Assembly (NCBI RefSeq): GCF_040412425.1
Contig: NC_089781.1
Span: forward strand, 55,981,960 to 56,045,959
Direction of reading: 5' to 3'
Origin: Macrobrachium rosenbergii
Taxonomy: Eukaryota > Arthropoda > Malacostraca > Decapoda > Palaemonidae
DNA length: 64,000 nucleotides
The translations under genes were made by a program, and so were the position numbers. The notes under the pieces are model-generated. The model ran no database searches. It had not been told where the DNA came from and was given only the letters and a program-made list of their open reading frames with translations. Shown piece by piece: positions 1 through 10,974 of the stretch. Every line of letters starts with the position of its first letter. Within the stretch, counting starts at the first letter, position 1.

Positions 1-1220
1 GGATTAGGTAGTAACCTAAATTAAGGTAAGTAAGAACCTTTGAAGACATTCTTTTATGGTCCTAGGCAGCAGCCTAGTTTACACCAAGGACCCTAGAGTT
101 TGATAAACATGCTACAGAATTTTTCCCTTTATATAGCCTGTATACTTAAGTACGATCTAAAATAATCCAGGACTAGGCAGTATCTTATATTAGGTTATGT
201 GATAAACTTTTACAAAACATCCCATTATTGGACTAAATCATTTTCCTAGACCATGTAATCTAGGACTAAATGAAAATAGCAACCTGTGCCAGATGAGATG
301 GTAGCCTAGCCTTGAGGCTACATTCTAAGACAATTGTGTTTTATGTAACCCATATCCTTAATTGTGAATGAAATAATCTGGATCAGGCAAAGTTCTAGAT
401 TAGAGTAAGTGATAGCTTAGCTGTAAGATTATACATTGCTGTATTGGGTTACCATTTTATATAGTAGACCAAACAACCTAACCTAGGATTGGATACAAAC
501 AACAACCTGGGGTTAGACAAAAATAGTAGCCTTACTATAAGTTTACATATCAGCAAGTTGCTGGTTTTATATAGCCTATACATTTGCATGAGATCTATAG
601 AAATCTGCATTAGGTAATACCCTATACTGGGCTAAGAAAGTACAAGTAAGCCTAGGAGTACATATAAACAGTATTCTAGGATCAATAAGACTGGTAAGGT
701 CTTATGCAGCCTATACTCTCACAAGTGATATAACTTAGAACAGGCAATAGCTAACCGAATTAAGTAGAAATCCCTTTTTAAGGGAACATCCTACTATTAT
801 TTTAGAAACAACTTGGCTGAGTATCAGACAAAAGGGTAGTCTCAGCTATATAAAACAAACAACCAGATTATAAGAGGATTAATTTTTGTATAGCTTATAT
901 CCTTAGGTTTTAAACATACCTAGAAAAAGAAGCGGCTTAGAATAGGTTAAGCGAGAACCCTCTAAGAAATCTTCTATGCTTAGAATAATGTAGATTATAC
1001 TAGATGGATAAACCTAAGCCATATAAAATAGTAGCTTGGGTTAGTTAAACAAATTAGTTCATACAAGATTAGTCTGAATGGCACGAGAATTTAGAATTAA
1101 AATTTCACATAGCCATTGCAAAAGGAGTTTAAGTAATACAGCCATATATGGTGTCAAAATTAACCTAAACCTCAGAGAGTTTAAGTTAACTTGGATATTT
1201 TATAAAAGGTATTACATTTA
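1..1220. repeat. Highly diverged tandem array, unit about 200 bp
   Basis: No coding signal. Similar phrases recur in the same order. A block like 'tatagcctgtatacttaag' is seen near 133, 341, 564, 695 and 886. It is followed about 35-45 bp later by a block like 'ggactaggcagtat' (near 1, 171, 381, 605, 738 and 930), and then by a CCTAG-rich stretch. Spacing varies from about 130 to 225 bp and copies differ at many positions, so this looks like an old decayed satellite. The alignment was made by eye and the unit length is approximate. Confidence 0.45.
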
Positions 1221-1223
1221 CAC

Positions 1224-2828
1224 ACTATAGTACATTCACATCAGCCGTGCATTTGGTGCCTAGCGCTGTCCCTTACGACGTTCCTGATTGGCTAGGGGTC
1301 AGCCAATCACAGCGCTGGAAAATGGCCAGTGTGCAGTCTATCTCAAAGCTCCAGAGAGTTAACATCTCCGCTTCGAGGCCTGAGCAAAATGTCTTTCAAA
1401 AGTTATAACTTTCATTAAACCTCAGTTTTACCCGAAGAATAGTAGTGTTTCCCAATTTCATCACTAAACATGTCAAGCCAATGGTTGAAGCATTATAATG
1501 ATATATGAATGATTTACTTCAATAAACTTAATGGTAAGATATTTGGTGAAATAAACAAGAAATTTTTAATGATAAAATTTCGTAGCTTAAATGTCATGGA
1601 TGGCAATGCTACCTAAAAAGTATGGGTAGGGCTATCAATCAATATGAAAATAGCAAGCAAGCGATTAAGAATATTAAAATGTGTGGGGATGTAAGCAGAC
1701 TATGGCATATATCCCAGGCAACCAGCCAGCTCTTTACACATTCCTTAGGCCTACTTCTAGAGGAATCTCTTGCTTTCGCTTGTTGTTATTTGGGACCACA
1801 CTTGAATGACGCTTGTATGTCAGATCTTGCATTCAAGTTCAATAAACGAGCCTAGGATTATGTAATGACTCGTCTATGGCTGTCCGAATAAAGAGGTAAC
1901 TTCTCTACACTGGTAAGACCAGTTGCACTTGACAGCAGGCCTACGGTAGCGCCCTATCAGGGGCCGCAATACGGAAAACAATTAAAATGAGTAATTATAG
2001 ACTACATACATACGTACTAGATACATAGAAAAGTATTGTATGTGTATGTAACTTTTTTTGTAGGGGAGCGAGGAGGCTCACAATATTAGAAGTGTTGCAG
2101 ACGGCCATAGACGAGTCATTACATAATCCTAGGCTCGTTTATTGAACTTGAATGCAAGATCTGACATACGAGCGTCATTCAAGTGTGGCCCCAAATAACA
2201 ACAAGCGAAAGCAAGAGATTCTTCTAGAAGTAGGCCTAAGGCATGTGTAAAGAGCTGGCTGGTTGCCCGGGATATATGCTATAGTCTGCTTGCATCCCCG
2301 CATATTTTAATATTCTTAATCGCTTGCTTGTTATTTTCATGTTGACTGATAGCCCTACCCATACTTTTTAGGCAGCACTGCCATCCATGACATTTAAGCT
2401 ACGAAATTGTATGAGACACAAGACGATAAATGATGAATGCACTGCGATGCCATGTAAGGAATGAAAGAATACATTTTATCTTTAAAAATTTCTTGTTTAT
2501 TTCACAACCAAATATCTTACCATTAAGTTTATTGAAGTAATTCATTCATATATCATTATAATGCTTCAACCATTGGCTTGACATGTTTAGTGATGAAATT
2601 GGGAAACTACTATTCTTCGGGTAAAACTGAGGTTTAATGAAAGTTATCACTTTTGAAAGACATGTTCCTCAGGTCTCGAAGCGATGTTCACTCTCCTGAG
2701 CTTTGAGAGAGACTGCAGTGCACTGGCCATTTTCCAGCACTGTGATTGGCTGACCACTAGCCAATCAGGAATGTCGTAAGGGACAACGCTAGGCACCAAA
2801 TGCACGGCTGATGTGAATGTACTATAGT
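1224..2828. mobile_element. Fold-back element 1 (long inverted repeats)
   Basis: The left arm (1224-1886) and right arm (about 2099-2828) are inverted copies. The outer ends share 'actatagtacattcacatc' and its reverse complement. The match continues through the Alu-like string 'cagccaatcacagcgctgg', the 'aagccaatggttgaagc' region and the inner 'gactcgtctatggc' edge. The right arm has about 65 extra bp near 2405-2475. The spacer is about 210 bp. No transposase is encoded and no target duplication is clear. This is the structure of a non-autonomous fold-back/MITE-like DNA element. Confidence 0.8.
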
Positions 2829-2939
2829 AATGAAACTACCTGTAAGATGTAATATACTAACGATACAGGGTTTTACAAGTGTCCCTTATTAAAAACAATT
2901 ATACTAATTAGTTTCCAATAACAAGTTGGTTTTTTCACT

Positions 2940-4061
2940 ACAGGGCCACCATCATGCAGGACCCTCAGCTCAAGTGTTCTGTAGCAAATTGCTCGGTTCG
3001 CTTTTTGCCAGTGGGTATGGCTCATACCACCTTCCATGAACAGTCCTTTTAAAAAACAAGACAAATTTGCTTTGAAACTGTCACGATGGGTCTAGGGTTC
3101 AGCAAGGGGTAGGAAGGGGTAGATTACATCTTTCTGGCAGAACTCCGGCAGCAAATATTTAGCCACTTCTCAGAAGATCTATATTTGGGCCAAAACCCAG
3201 TAACATCAGTCCCCAATCCTCCCAGGTTAACCCTGTGGAGGAAATAGAGGAAGTTCCTCTTGGAGGTGATTTTCTTACAAATGAAGTTGATTTTGTTCCC
3301 TCCAGTGTCGAAAAAGAAAAGAATTACCATTTTTACTGAAATGACCTTGCTGAACCCAGAAGGATCAGGGTCACAATCTTCAGCTAACCACAGGAGAAAC
3401 TTTCCAGAAGGAATTCAATCACCCCTGCAGCTTTCAAAAGTTGATCAGGATCTTTCCCCCAAAAGGGATACATGGATTCACTTAATCCCATTTGAAATTA
3501 CTACATTTTCAGAGAGGTATAGTAACTCCCCCAGGACCTCTGCCCCATGAGTAACAGGCAGTCACAGTTCAGCTGTGGATGCTCAGTCAGATTATGCCAG
3601 CTCACCCAAAAGGGATACACAGTTTGCAGCATTTGATAAGTTCCATAAGGAAATTATGAGTAATATCAAAGATGCCCTTACCACAGAATGGCAATATATA
3701 ATGGACATATTGCATGATTCTGAACAGGGAATTGAAGAAATCAAGTCAGTGATGTACACTCCAAAGTGTAAAAGTACTGCATCCTGCAATCGAACAGGGA
3801 GAGTGGAAACAAATGCTGACCAAACAAGAGCCAAGGTTAGAATTCCAACTGGAGCCAACAAAAACGGCCAGTTAGGACTACAAAGCTTCTGGTCAAAACT
3901 TAACAGGGGCTCCAATATTCTAACCTGATGATACTTATAATCCTTGGCAAGACTCTTCAATGTGTATTTTCTCTCTTGATGTTAAGTATCTAATTAATAA
4001 GAGAAAAACCAAGATCGAAGTTGTACATGTGGAAGAGTTTAGAGACGGCAGCATTCCCTAA
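2940..4061 (+). pseudogene. DIRS-A gag-like ORF, first part
   Basis: Broken reading frames at 2940-3100, 3260-3547 and 3575-3925, then an open stretch up to the stop at 4058-4060. The protein is hydrophilic, and the frame carries segments such as 'FDKFHKEIMSNIKDAL' (about 3618-3665). I assign it to DIRS gag from its position upstream of the RT and because the frame resumes downstream of the two insertions that follow, not from a clear domain. Several frameshifts separate the pieces. The first piece (2940-3060) contains closely spaced cysteines that could be the remains of the N-terminal zinc-finger-like motif of DIRS gag proteins. Confidence 0.5.
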
Positions 4062-4063
4062 TA

Positions 4064-5817
4064 CAATAAACACCCCTGTATTCGCAGGGGATGCGTACCC
4101 CCCCCCCCGCCTACAAATAGCTAGAACCCTTCTAAAAACACTTAGAACTGCCTATTTTGACAGTTCAAACAGAAAAAAATGCTTATACAGGTATTATCCT
4201 ACTCACAGTGGGGTTAGGTTCCAAAAAACCCATCATTTGTTGGAAAAAAAGTATTTGAATATAGCCTAGCCTACACTAGGGTATTCGTTACCTCGTATAC
4301 ATATAAGGTAGCCTATCCTACACTATAAATTATACTCTATACATACACAGTATAGTAATTATTATTATCAGCTAATTCTGGAGGTTCATGCAGAGTGACT
4401 TATGATAATTCAGTAAGAGAAACTGAATAAAAAACAAGAATCAGATTAGCCTACACTATGGTATATCGTATACATATATGGTAGCCTACCCTACATTATA
4501 CTGTACTCTATATTCACATATATTATACAAACATCAACATAACGAGTATGCATCTTTTCCATGGATCTTTTAAAGCATTATGCCTTAATCCACTGTATCC
4601 AATAATATTCTATATATATTCCTATACTGCTTTTGTATAATAAATTGCAATCATAGCGATCAATGGTTTGGTTTGGAAATTGTTTATGCGGTGTTTATTT
4701 TGCCATTTTAACTCAGTTCAGAGAGCTTTTCTTGCTTCTAGTTAGCGTAAACAAATCTCTAGATACTTTATTTATATGGGTAAGGTTATTTTTCGTTATA
4801 TTGTATGAAGTGTTTTTAAGTCGAAATATAACAAATATGTCTCGTTGTGAAATTAATTCAACTATTTTTTTGTTAACAGATGATGCTGGCCATTTGTTTT
4901 GTGTAAAAAAAATCAAGATTCTGTTCGCTATTTTCACTTGATTTCATCATAATACGAGCTTTACATATTTATCGTTTATCGGCATAAAAATAGCAGTAAT
5001 GTGTTCTTTCATGCCCAGTAGTTTTGATGAAAATACTTTCTCTCCAATTTTAATTACGGTCGCGTTTCATCCACGCTGCCGATGCACGATAATTTATATT
5101 CATTCACAGCTTGAACATTGTTTTCTCAGCTTCAGCTACAACTTGCAGCATAAATTTAGCAGTATATTTCCTTGACGATCTTTTATCCATACCAAATAAG
5201 GGTATAATGTAAAAATATATCAGTCCTATTCTACTTAACATCATTTGTACTATACAGTAACCTGTGGTAAGTGTGCATTAGGTACGATGGTTGAAATACA
5301 AGCAAAAGGGCTGTGTTATCCGATTCGGTGATAACAACAGTTCCTCAGTAGGCTGTTTATGGCTGTACGCATTTACGCAAGAGTATACTAACAATACAAA
5401 ATTTTTATCATTCTCTGTTATTTTTTTAACTAGAAGAAGGGATAAAGAGTTGGAGGAAAAGAAGCTGGCCTATTGTAATTTGGTCTCTCTCGCTGCCTGC
5501 GCCTGCGTGAAATTTAAAAATATTTTATAAATATTGTCTTGTCGGTATTAATTGTTTACCCCATTGCAAAATCAAATTATCGTAAGGTGAACTACCATAA
5601 CTCGAGCAATGCCTGAGTATTTTAATAGTTTTATCACAAAGAGTGCATTTAGTCATGAAAATGAGATGAAAATAAAGTAATTAGTGAATATTTCTCAGTG
5701 AAAAAAAACTGTGAATGGGCGGATTTTCAGCGAATAATGTGTATATATGTTCCATAGAGAAATCTGCAAATAGGTGAGTGAGCGAATCGAGAGACCATGA
5801 ATACGGGGGGCTTACTG
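4064..5817. mobile_element. pogo/Tigger-like non-autonomous element (TA target duplication)
   Basis: The left end reads TA then 'CAATAAACACCCCTGTATTC' (4064 on). The right end reads '...GAATACGGGGGGCTTACTG' then TA (5818-5819). The reverse complement of the right end, 'CAGTAAGCCCCCCGTATTC', pairs with the left end. TA duplications and a CAGTA...CCCCC(G/T)TATTCGC terminus are typical of pogo/Tigger-type elements of the Tc1/mariner superfamily. The inside (1754 bp) is AT-rich with no transposase; the small ORFs in it have no coding character. The element sits in DIRS-A gag, and the gag frame picks up again at 5818. Confidence 0.75.
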
Positions 5818-5885
5818 TACAGAATAGCGCCTGATACCACCTTTGCCAGACATGGAGATATCTCAAAAGGAAACAGTTCCCTTAA
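5818..5885 (+). pseudogene. DIRS-A gag-like ORF, short middle part
   Basis: About 68 bp of DIRS-A lie between the pogo-like and piggyBac-like insertions. If one TA copy at the left insertion is removed, the frame that ended at 4061 continues here. It then continues at 8035 when one TTAA copy of the second insertion is removed. The segment is useful because it proves that both flanking elements are independent insertions in the same host frame. Confidence 0.6.
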
Positions 5886-6091
5886 CACTTTCCTGTCCAA
5901 TTGACGTAATATTACGCAATACCCCCCTTCTTTTCTGACTGACGTAATTTTACGTAAAATTTACCGACATTTTTCGTATGTGGGGTAGGGGTAAATTTTT
6001 TTTATTTTCAGACAGTTAGTGGTTTCCATAGGCTAAAGCATACCTTCGACCGTGTAGCTCAGGCATCAATACGCCAAGCAAGCAGTTCCTA

Positions 6092-6328
6092 TACTGCGCA
6101 TGCGCAAATCCCTGGCATAGTAAATTTCTCACAATGAAATCAGCTGATCCTACCCACGCTTCTCTCTTGTACTACATTTTTTTATAAAATGTAGGATTAC
6201 ATTATTGAAACACTCTGTTTGGTACCCTCTATTTTCTATAAATTTTTAAGTTCCTCTACTGTGCATGCGCAAATCCATGGCGTAGTAAAATTCTCACAAT
6301 GACATCAGCTGATCCCACCCATGCAGGC
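6092..6328. repeat. 76-bp direct repeat with NRF-1-like core
   Basis: Two copies, at about 6092-6166 and 6253-6328, 161-162 bp apart. Each has 'ctgygcatgcgcaaatccm', then 'tggcrtagtaaa', 'ttctcacaatga' and the palindrome-containing 'atcagctgatcc'. The strings 'tgcgcatgcgca' and 'tgtgcatgcgca' match or nearly match the NRF-1/alpha-Pal site. Any regulatory role is inference. Confidence 0.6.
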
Positions 6329-6550
6329 CTGACAGGCCACACTTCTGTCAGAGACCATGCGCATTGCGAGGTTGGGTAAACACGTGTGGCTCTTTACATA
6401 CAGTAACGTCAATCGAGAACAGTTTCCAACATGCTTTACGCAAAAGTTTTTACGGTAAAACTAGCGGAAAACGCGTTAGTGCATCACATAAGAGACGTCT
6501 GGATTTTAGGCAGGGCTCTGAATCTCATTTTCATTATTATATATATCGAT

Positions 6551-7760
6551 ATTTAGAGAATTTTGTTGGCTTTCTCATAAAAAATAATTCATTCACCTAA
6601 CTGTTATAGCTTTTGAGCTACTGACGATAATGTTGACAACGGTAACATTTTTTTTTTTTTTTCGAACAGCTTATAACGTCAAAATGAAACTGTTGCCATT
6701 ACCAAAGCCATTTTTCTTGACTCTCACTTTATTCCTCAACCTTTCCTCTACATTTTTGTATATTTACAAAGTAATTTCTATGAAAAATATCCGAGCTAGG
6801 GCTCTTAAAAAAAAATGTCTAGCGATAATTCTCACCGTATGCCTGGCAGCACGCTTTTGTTTCTTACCCTATTTTCTATCAATTTTTCACCAACTGGACT
6901 TATTCATTTTTCAATCTTTTATATGTCGATATTTAGAGAATTTTCTTGGCTTTCTCATAAAAAATAATTCATTCGCCTAACTGTTATAGTTTTTGAGCTA
7001 TGAACAATAATGTTGACAACGGTAACTTTTTTTTTCGTTGATCAACTTATAACATCAAAATGATACTGTTGCCATTATCAAAGCCATTTTTCTTAACTTT
7101 CCCTTTATTCTTCAACTTTTCCTCTACATTTTCGTATATTTACAAAGTAATTTCTATGAAATATAACCGAGATAGGGCTCTTCAAAAAAGATTTTTTTGT
7201 AGCGATAATTCTCACCATACGCTGGGCAGAGCGCTCTGTTTCTTACCCTCTTTTCTATCAATTTTTTCACCAACTGGACTTATTCGTTTTTCATTGTTTT
7301 ATGTCAATATTTAGAGAATTATGTTGGCTTTTTCATAAAAAATAATTAATTCGCCTAACTCTTATAGCTTTTGAGCTACGAACGAAAATGTTGACAACGG
7401 CAACATTTTTTTTCGTTTTGATCAACTTATAACGTCAAAATAAAACTGTTGCCATTACCAAAGCCATTTTTCTTGACTTTTCCTTCATTCTTCAACTTTT
7501 CCTCTACATTTTCGTATATTTACAAAGTAATTTCTATGAAAAATAACCGAGATAGGGCTCTTCAAAAAAAAAATTTTTCTAGCGATAATTCTCACCATAG
7601 GCCGGGCAGAGCGTTCTGTTTCTCACCCTCTTTTCTATCAATTTTTTCACCAACTGGACTTATTCATTTTCCATTGTTTTATATGTCAATATTTAGGGAA
7701 TTTTGTTGGCTTTCTCATAAAAAATAATTCATTTGTCTGATTTTCATAGGTTTTGGGTTA
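6551..7760. repeat. Tandem array, 380-bp unit, about 3.2 copies
   Basis: The block 'atttagagaattttgttggc' recurs at 6551, 6931, 7309 and 7691, giving units of 380, 378 and 382 bp. Each unit carries the same ordered landmarks: 'ttttgagcta', 'aatgttgacaacgg', a T tract, 'gttgccattaccaaagcc', 'cctctacattttcgtat' and 'caccaactggact'. The open frames running through it (for example 6630-6980, 7060-7314 and 7449-7727) are parallel copies of the same repeat-derived frame and are not taken as genes. Confidence 0.9.
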
Positions 7761-8034
7761 TGAACGAAAATATAAAAATAAGTAAAGAATTTTTTTTTTT
7801 CATTAAATAACTCACATTTTTTTTATTTAGAGGGCTGGGACTCTTATTCTGACTATTCCACCATAAAATATAAACATTTAGAAAAAAAGAACAGCAAAAT
7901 GAACGTTGTTGGCATAAAATTTCTATTTTTGCTGAATTTTCTAAATAATTATTTTTTCGCACTATCAAGCCCTCCCAGATACACTGGGACTCATGTACCC
8001 TCAGTGATGTGATAACTAAACAGATAAGAAAGGG

Positions 8035-8960
8035 TTAAGTGGGAATACAGCATTGAAAGCTACAGATGACATCCTTTACCAGGTCAGTGGTAGGTGGATC
8101 TATACTCCCATGAATAAAACCCAACTTGCTCACCAAGTAGCCCCAGCCTTCTGTCCCTTCACTTTTAAAATAATTAACCATGTGAAGACAAACTTTCAGA
8201 ATTATATAGTAACTAGAAAATGGAGATCCAATGACAGAACTAAAACCATTCGCCACAGTACTCCCAGTTTCGCAAAATTCCACCAAGTAGTGGGCAACAC
8301 TTCAACTCCCTTTTGAAAGGAAAAGCTCCCCTTGGACGTTGCTACTCTGCAGTTTGGGACCCCTATGAGAAGAATCTCAGATGAGACAGCTTCGTCAGAA
8401 TTACATGCTAAAAGACTCTTCTCTCCTTAGTATCTTAACCTCTTCCACCTTGCTAGAAGTTGCTACCAAAAACTTCCAGAAGATTCCAGGACACTTTTTG
8501 CTGTTGCAGCTAAAAGTCTTATGAGAACCCTTTTAGACTTTTTAGACTTTTCAGACTGGTGCTTAAAAGCGTGAATGGAAACATTGGAAGGCTCCAACAA
8601 GTTACTTCCCAATGTGACTGTTTTATTACAGTCTAACCCCTTTTGTAAGGACCTGTTTGAGGATTCTGTTGTAGCCCAAGTCAACGAGCAATTACACCAA
8701 CAAAATTGTACAGTGTATGTTCTTCTGGGAAAACGAGAATTCAGGTAACGAAAAACCCGAAATTTCCCTTTACCCATTTCAAAAATGGCTCGCTTTGATC
8801 AAAAATCATATAAGGCCGCATTCCCCTCCAAAACTTTTCCTTATAAACAGGTAGGTGATCAGGAGGGACGACCCCCTTCAAAAGGACAGCAACAACCACA
8901 TCAGCAAGGACATCCTTTTCACAAGGTCCAAAAACCATCTTGAAAAGGAAAAGCAATGCC
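8035..8960 (+). pseudogene. DIRS-A gag-like ORF, third part
   Basis: Resumes the gag frame after the piggyBac-like insertion and runs, with several frameshifts and stops, towards the RT. The region 8325-8460 encodes a segment with the pattern of DIRS gag proteins (short motifs such as 'ATLQFGTPMRRISDETA'). A lysine- and glutamine-rich tail lies near 8780-8960. DIRS gag proteins are thought to package the RNA; none could be made here. The identification rests on order and on these weak motifs. Confidence 0.5.
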
Positions 8961-9156
8961 CAGAATGCCTATCAAGGGAAAAGGGGGATACCAGTAGGAA
9001 TTGTTTGGTCGGGGTCGGCTTCAAAGACACCACAGGGAATGGAAGTCTTCTCCTTGGGGACACAGCATTGCTCTCAATGGGCTCGGCTGGAAATGGTCTC
9101 ATTCCCCCCCTCCCCCACCTTTAAAGGGATTCTTTTAAGAACCAAACCCCTCTCTG

Positions 9157-9990
9157 GAAGATTATGTGCTGAAGGCCCTGTCAAAAGGTGCCATACAGAA
9201 ACATGCGTATATTCGCCACCAAGCACGTCTCTTTCGTGTTCCCAAAAAGGATTCCTCCGAACGAAGAGTGATACTCGACCTATCAACACTGAACAAGTAC
9301 ATTGTTTGCCAAAAGCTTCAGATGACTACCATTGCCTATGTTCGTTCAGGCATTCCAAAAGGGACTTGGACGGTTTATACAGACCTGAAAGATGCATACT
9401 GGCATGTCCCTATCACCGCTCCCTTTCGCCCCTTTCTAGGGTTCCAGATAGGGAAAGATATGTACAGGTTCAAAGTCATGCATTTTGGGCTAAACATTAC
9501 CCCTAGATAGGTCTTTCTTCTCTAGATCGAGAACGGGATATGCTGTATATCAGGTCCACAATAATATTCAATGGTATTCTTGTTGATTTTATAAAAAAGT
9601 TACAAAAGCTTTTGAACCCTGTCCTGGGTTCATCTTCAGTCTACCCCTAGAATTTTTACAAAATTGGCAACGGTAGTTGTCTGGGAACTTAAGAAAGAAG
9701 AAATACAACTAATAGCTTACCTAGATGACTGGTTAATATGGGGGTCCACAAGAAAAGAGTGCTTGAAAAGCCTAAGAGTAGTAGTGGTCAACAGACTCCA
9801 GTCAAAAGATTTTACTGTATAATAAATTGGAAAAAATCCCTCCTCACACCCAGCAGATGCTTTCAGTGGCTGGGACAGTATTGGGATACTCTTCAGGGCC
9901 GTTGTCTCTCCCCATCAAAACTCAGATCAGAATATGGAAAAACCTCAAAAGGTTCCTTGCACAGCCCAGAGTTTCCAGATGGCAATTAGA
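9157..9990 (+). pseudogene. DIRS-A reverse transcriptase domain
   Basis: RT homology is clear. 9166-9510 is open and contains 'RVPKKDSSERRVILDLSTLN' and the first catalytic block 'VYTDLKDAYWHVPI' (the first Asp). The frame is cut by the 134-bp insert at 9508-9641 and resumes at 9651 with the second catalytic block 'AYLDDWL' (about 9717-9737). This YLDDW form is characteristic of DIRS and related RTs. After about 9800 the frame shifts, and 'CFQWLGQYWDT' is read in another phase. A stop follows at 10009-10011. Both catalytic aspartates are present but the gene is broken. Confidence 0.85.
9508..9641. mobile_element. 134-bp SINE-like insertion in the RT (10-bp target duplication)
   Basis: The 10-mer 'tacccctaga' occurs at 9498-9507 and again at 9642-9651. 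The 134 bp between do not belong to the RT frame, and the frame is continuous if the insert and one 10-mer are removed. The 3' part contains 'gaaccctgtcctgggttc' (a hairpin-like string) followed by 'atcttcagtct'. A variable 10-bp duplication points to LINE-type target-primed insertion of a short retroelement. No A-box or poly(A) tail is obvious, so the family is unknown. Confidence 0.7.
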
Positions 9991-10078
9991 ACGGATGATG
10001 GGTCTGCTGTAGTTTGCATCAGTAATAGATCCAATACTCAGACTGCAATTGAAAAATGTGAACGAATTTTGGCTATTG

Positions 10079-10970
10079 CAAGCAAAAAAAAAAAAAAAAA
10101 GATATGAGGCTGATCTCACAAAAGAATCAGAAAGCTGGGGAGATACTCTGGCCTTGGACCTGGAAGGAATCTCTGGAGAAACAGGTTACCCTGACTCCTC
10201 CATCTGTAAGAGTGACAATACACACAGATGCCTCGTTGACAGGTTGGGGAGGACACTGGGAGGATTGTCAGGTGGCAAGGAGGTGGTCAGCTACTCTTAG
10301 GGAGTGCCATATCAATTTCCTGGGACTGACGGCTGTCTTTTTGTCTCTCAAAAACCTCAAACCTCTAGAAGAGAGACATATTCTGTTGGTTCTAGACATG
10401 ATGACTGCAATGTCCTGCATCAAGAGATTGGGATCACATTCACCTCCTCTCAACATGGTAGTGCTAGCCATCCTGCAGATGGCACTAGTAAAGAAGTGGC
10501 ACCTGTCTGCAATTCACCTGACAAGGTCTCTCAACGTAATAGCAGACCCTCTATCAAGGAAAATGACAGCCTCAACAGAGTGGATGCTGGACAACCACTC
10601 TTTTCAAACAACAGCCAACATGCTTCCACAACCAGAAGTGGACCTGTACGCCACATATGAGAATCACAAACTCCCAGTATATGCGTCTCCAAACATGGGC
10701 AGTCAAGCAATAGCAAGAGATGCCCTCCTACAAGACTGGAACAAGTGGAGGACGACATATCTTTTTCCACCACTGTCCCAGATTTTGAAGGTTTTGAGCA
10801 AACTCCTAACCTTTAAAGGAACAGGATACTTACTAGCCCCAAATTGGCCAAACAAGCATTGGTTCCTGTCACTTCAACAATGGGTTAAAAGATCAATTCC
10901 ACTATCGTCCACTGTTCTATACCAAAAAGTAGGGGTGAAAATTGTTTATGCATCCTCCTTTCTGAGCTGA
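10079..10970 (+). pseudogene. DIRS-A RNase H domain and connection region
   Basis: 10104-10970 is one open frame of 288 codons, preceded by an A17 run (about 10084-10100) that probably marks a slippage or frameshift point. RNase H features in order: 'TIHTDASLTGWGGHW' (first Asp, about residue 40), 'FLGLTAVFLSL' (helix where the Glu normally lies), 'LVLDMMTAMSCI' (a third acidic position, normally S-D-N) and 'NVIADPLSR' near residue 150. After this comes the connection segment 'PEVDLYATYENHKLPVYAS', typical of DIRS, leading to the recombinase. RNase H removes the RNA template during reverse transcription. The catalytic set is partly altered. Confidence 0.8.
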
Positions 10971-10974
10971 GACA

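Larger units (their letters stand above)
5886..8034. mobile_element. piggyBac-like non-autonomous element carrying a 380-bp array (TTAA target)
   Basis: Flanked by TTAA at 5882-5885 and 8035-8038. The terminal sequences 'CACTTTCCTGTCC' (left) and the reverse complement of '...AGATAAGAAAGGG' (right) are imperfect inverted repeats of the CCCTTT type. TTAA targets with such termini are the signature of piggyBac-superfamily elements. No transposase is present. Subterminal palindromes such as 'gacgtaatattacgc' (about 5903) and 'gacgtaattttacgt' (about 5941) may be binding sites. Inside are a 76-bp direct repeat (6092 and 6253) and the 380-bp tandem array (6551-7760). Confidence 0.7.

Noticed and set aside
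1622..1855. 77-codon ORF in fold-back element 1.
   Set aside because: It lies within an inverted-repeat arm whose mirror copy does not keep the frame, and it has no recognisable domain.
4663..4941. 92-codon frame inside the pogo-like element as a possible transposase remnant.
   Set aside because: It is AT-rich and hydrophobic with no helix-turn-helix or DDE motif; the antisense frame is equally open.
6630..7727. Three similar small proteins of 84-116 residues in a row.
   Set aside because: They are the same frame in successive 380-bp tandem units, with length differing by chance stops. There is no sign of coding selection.
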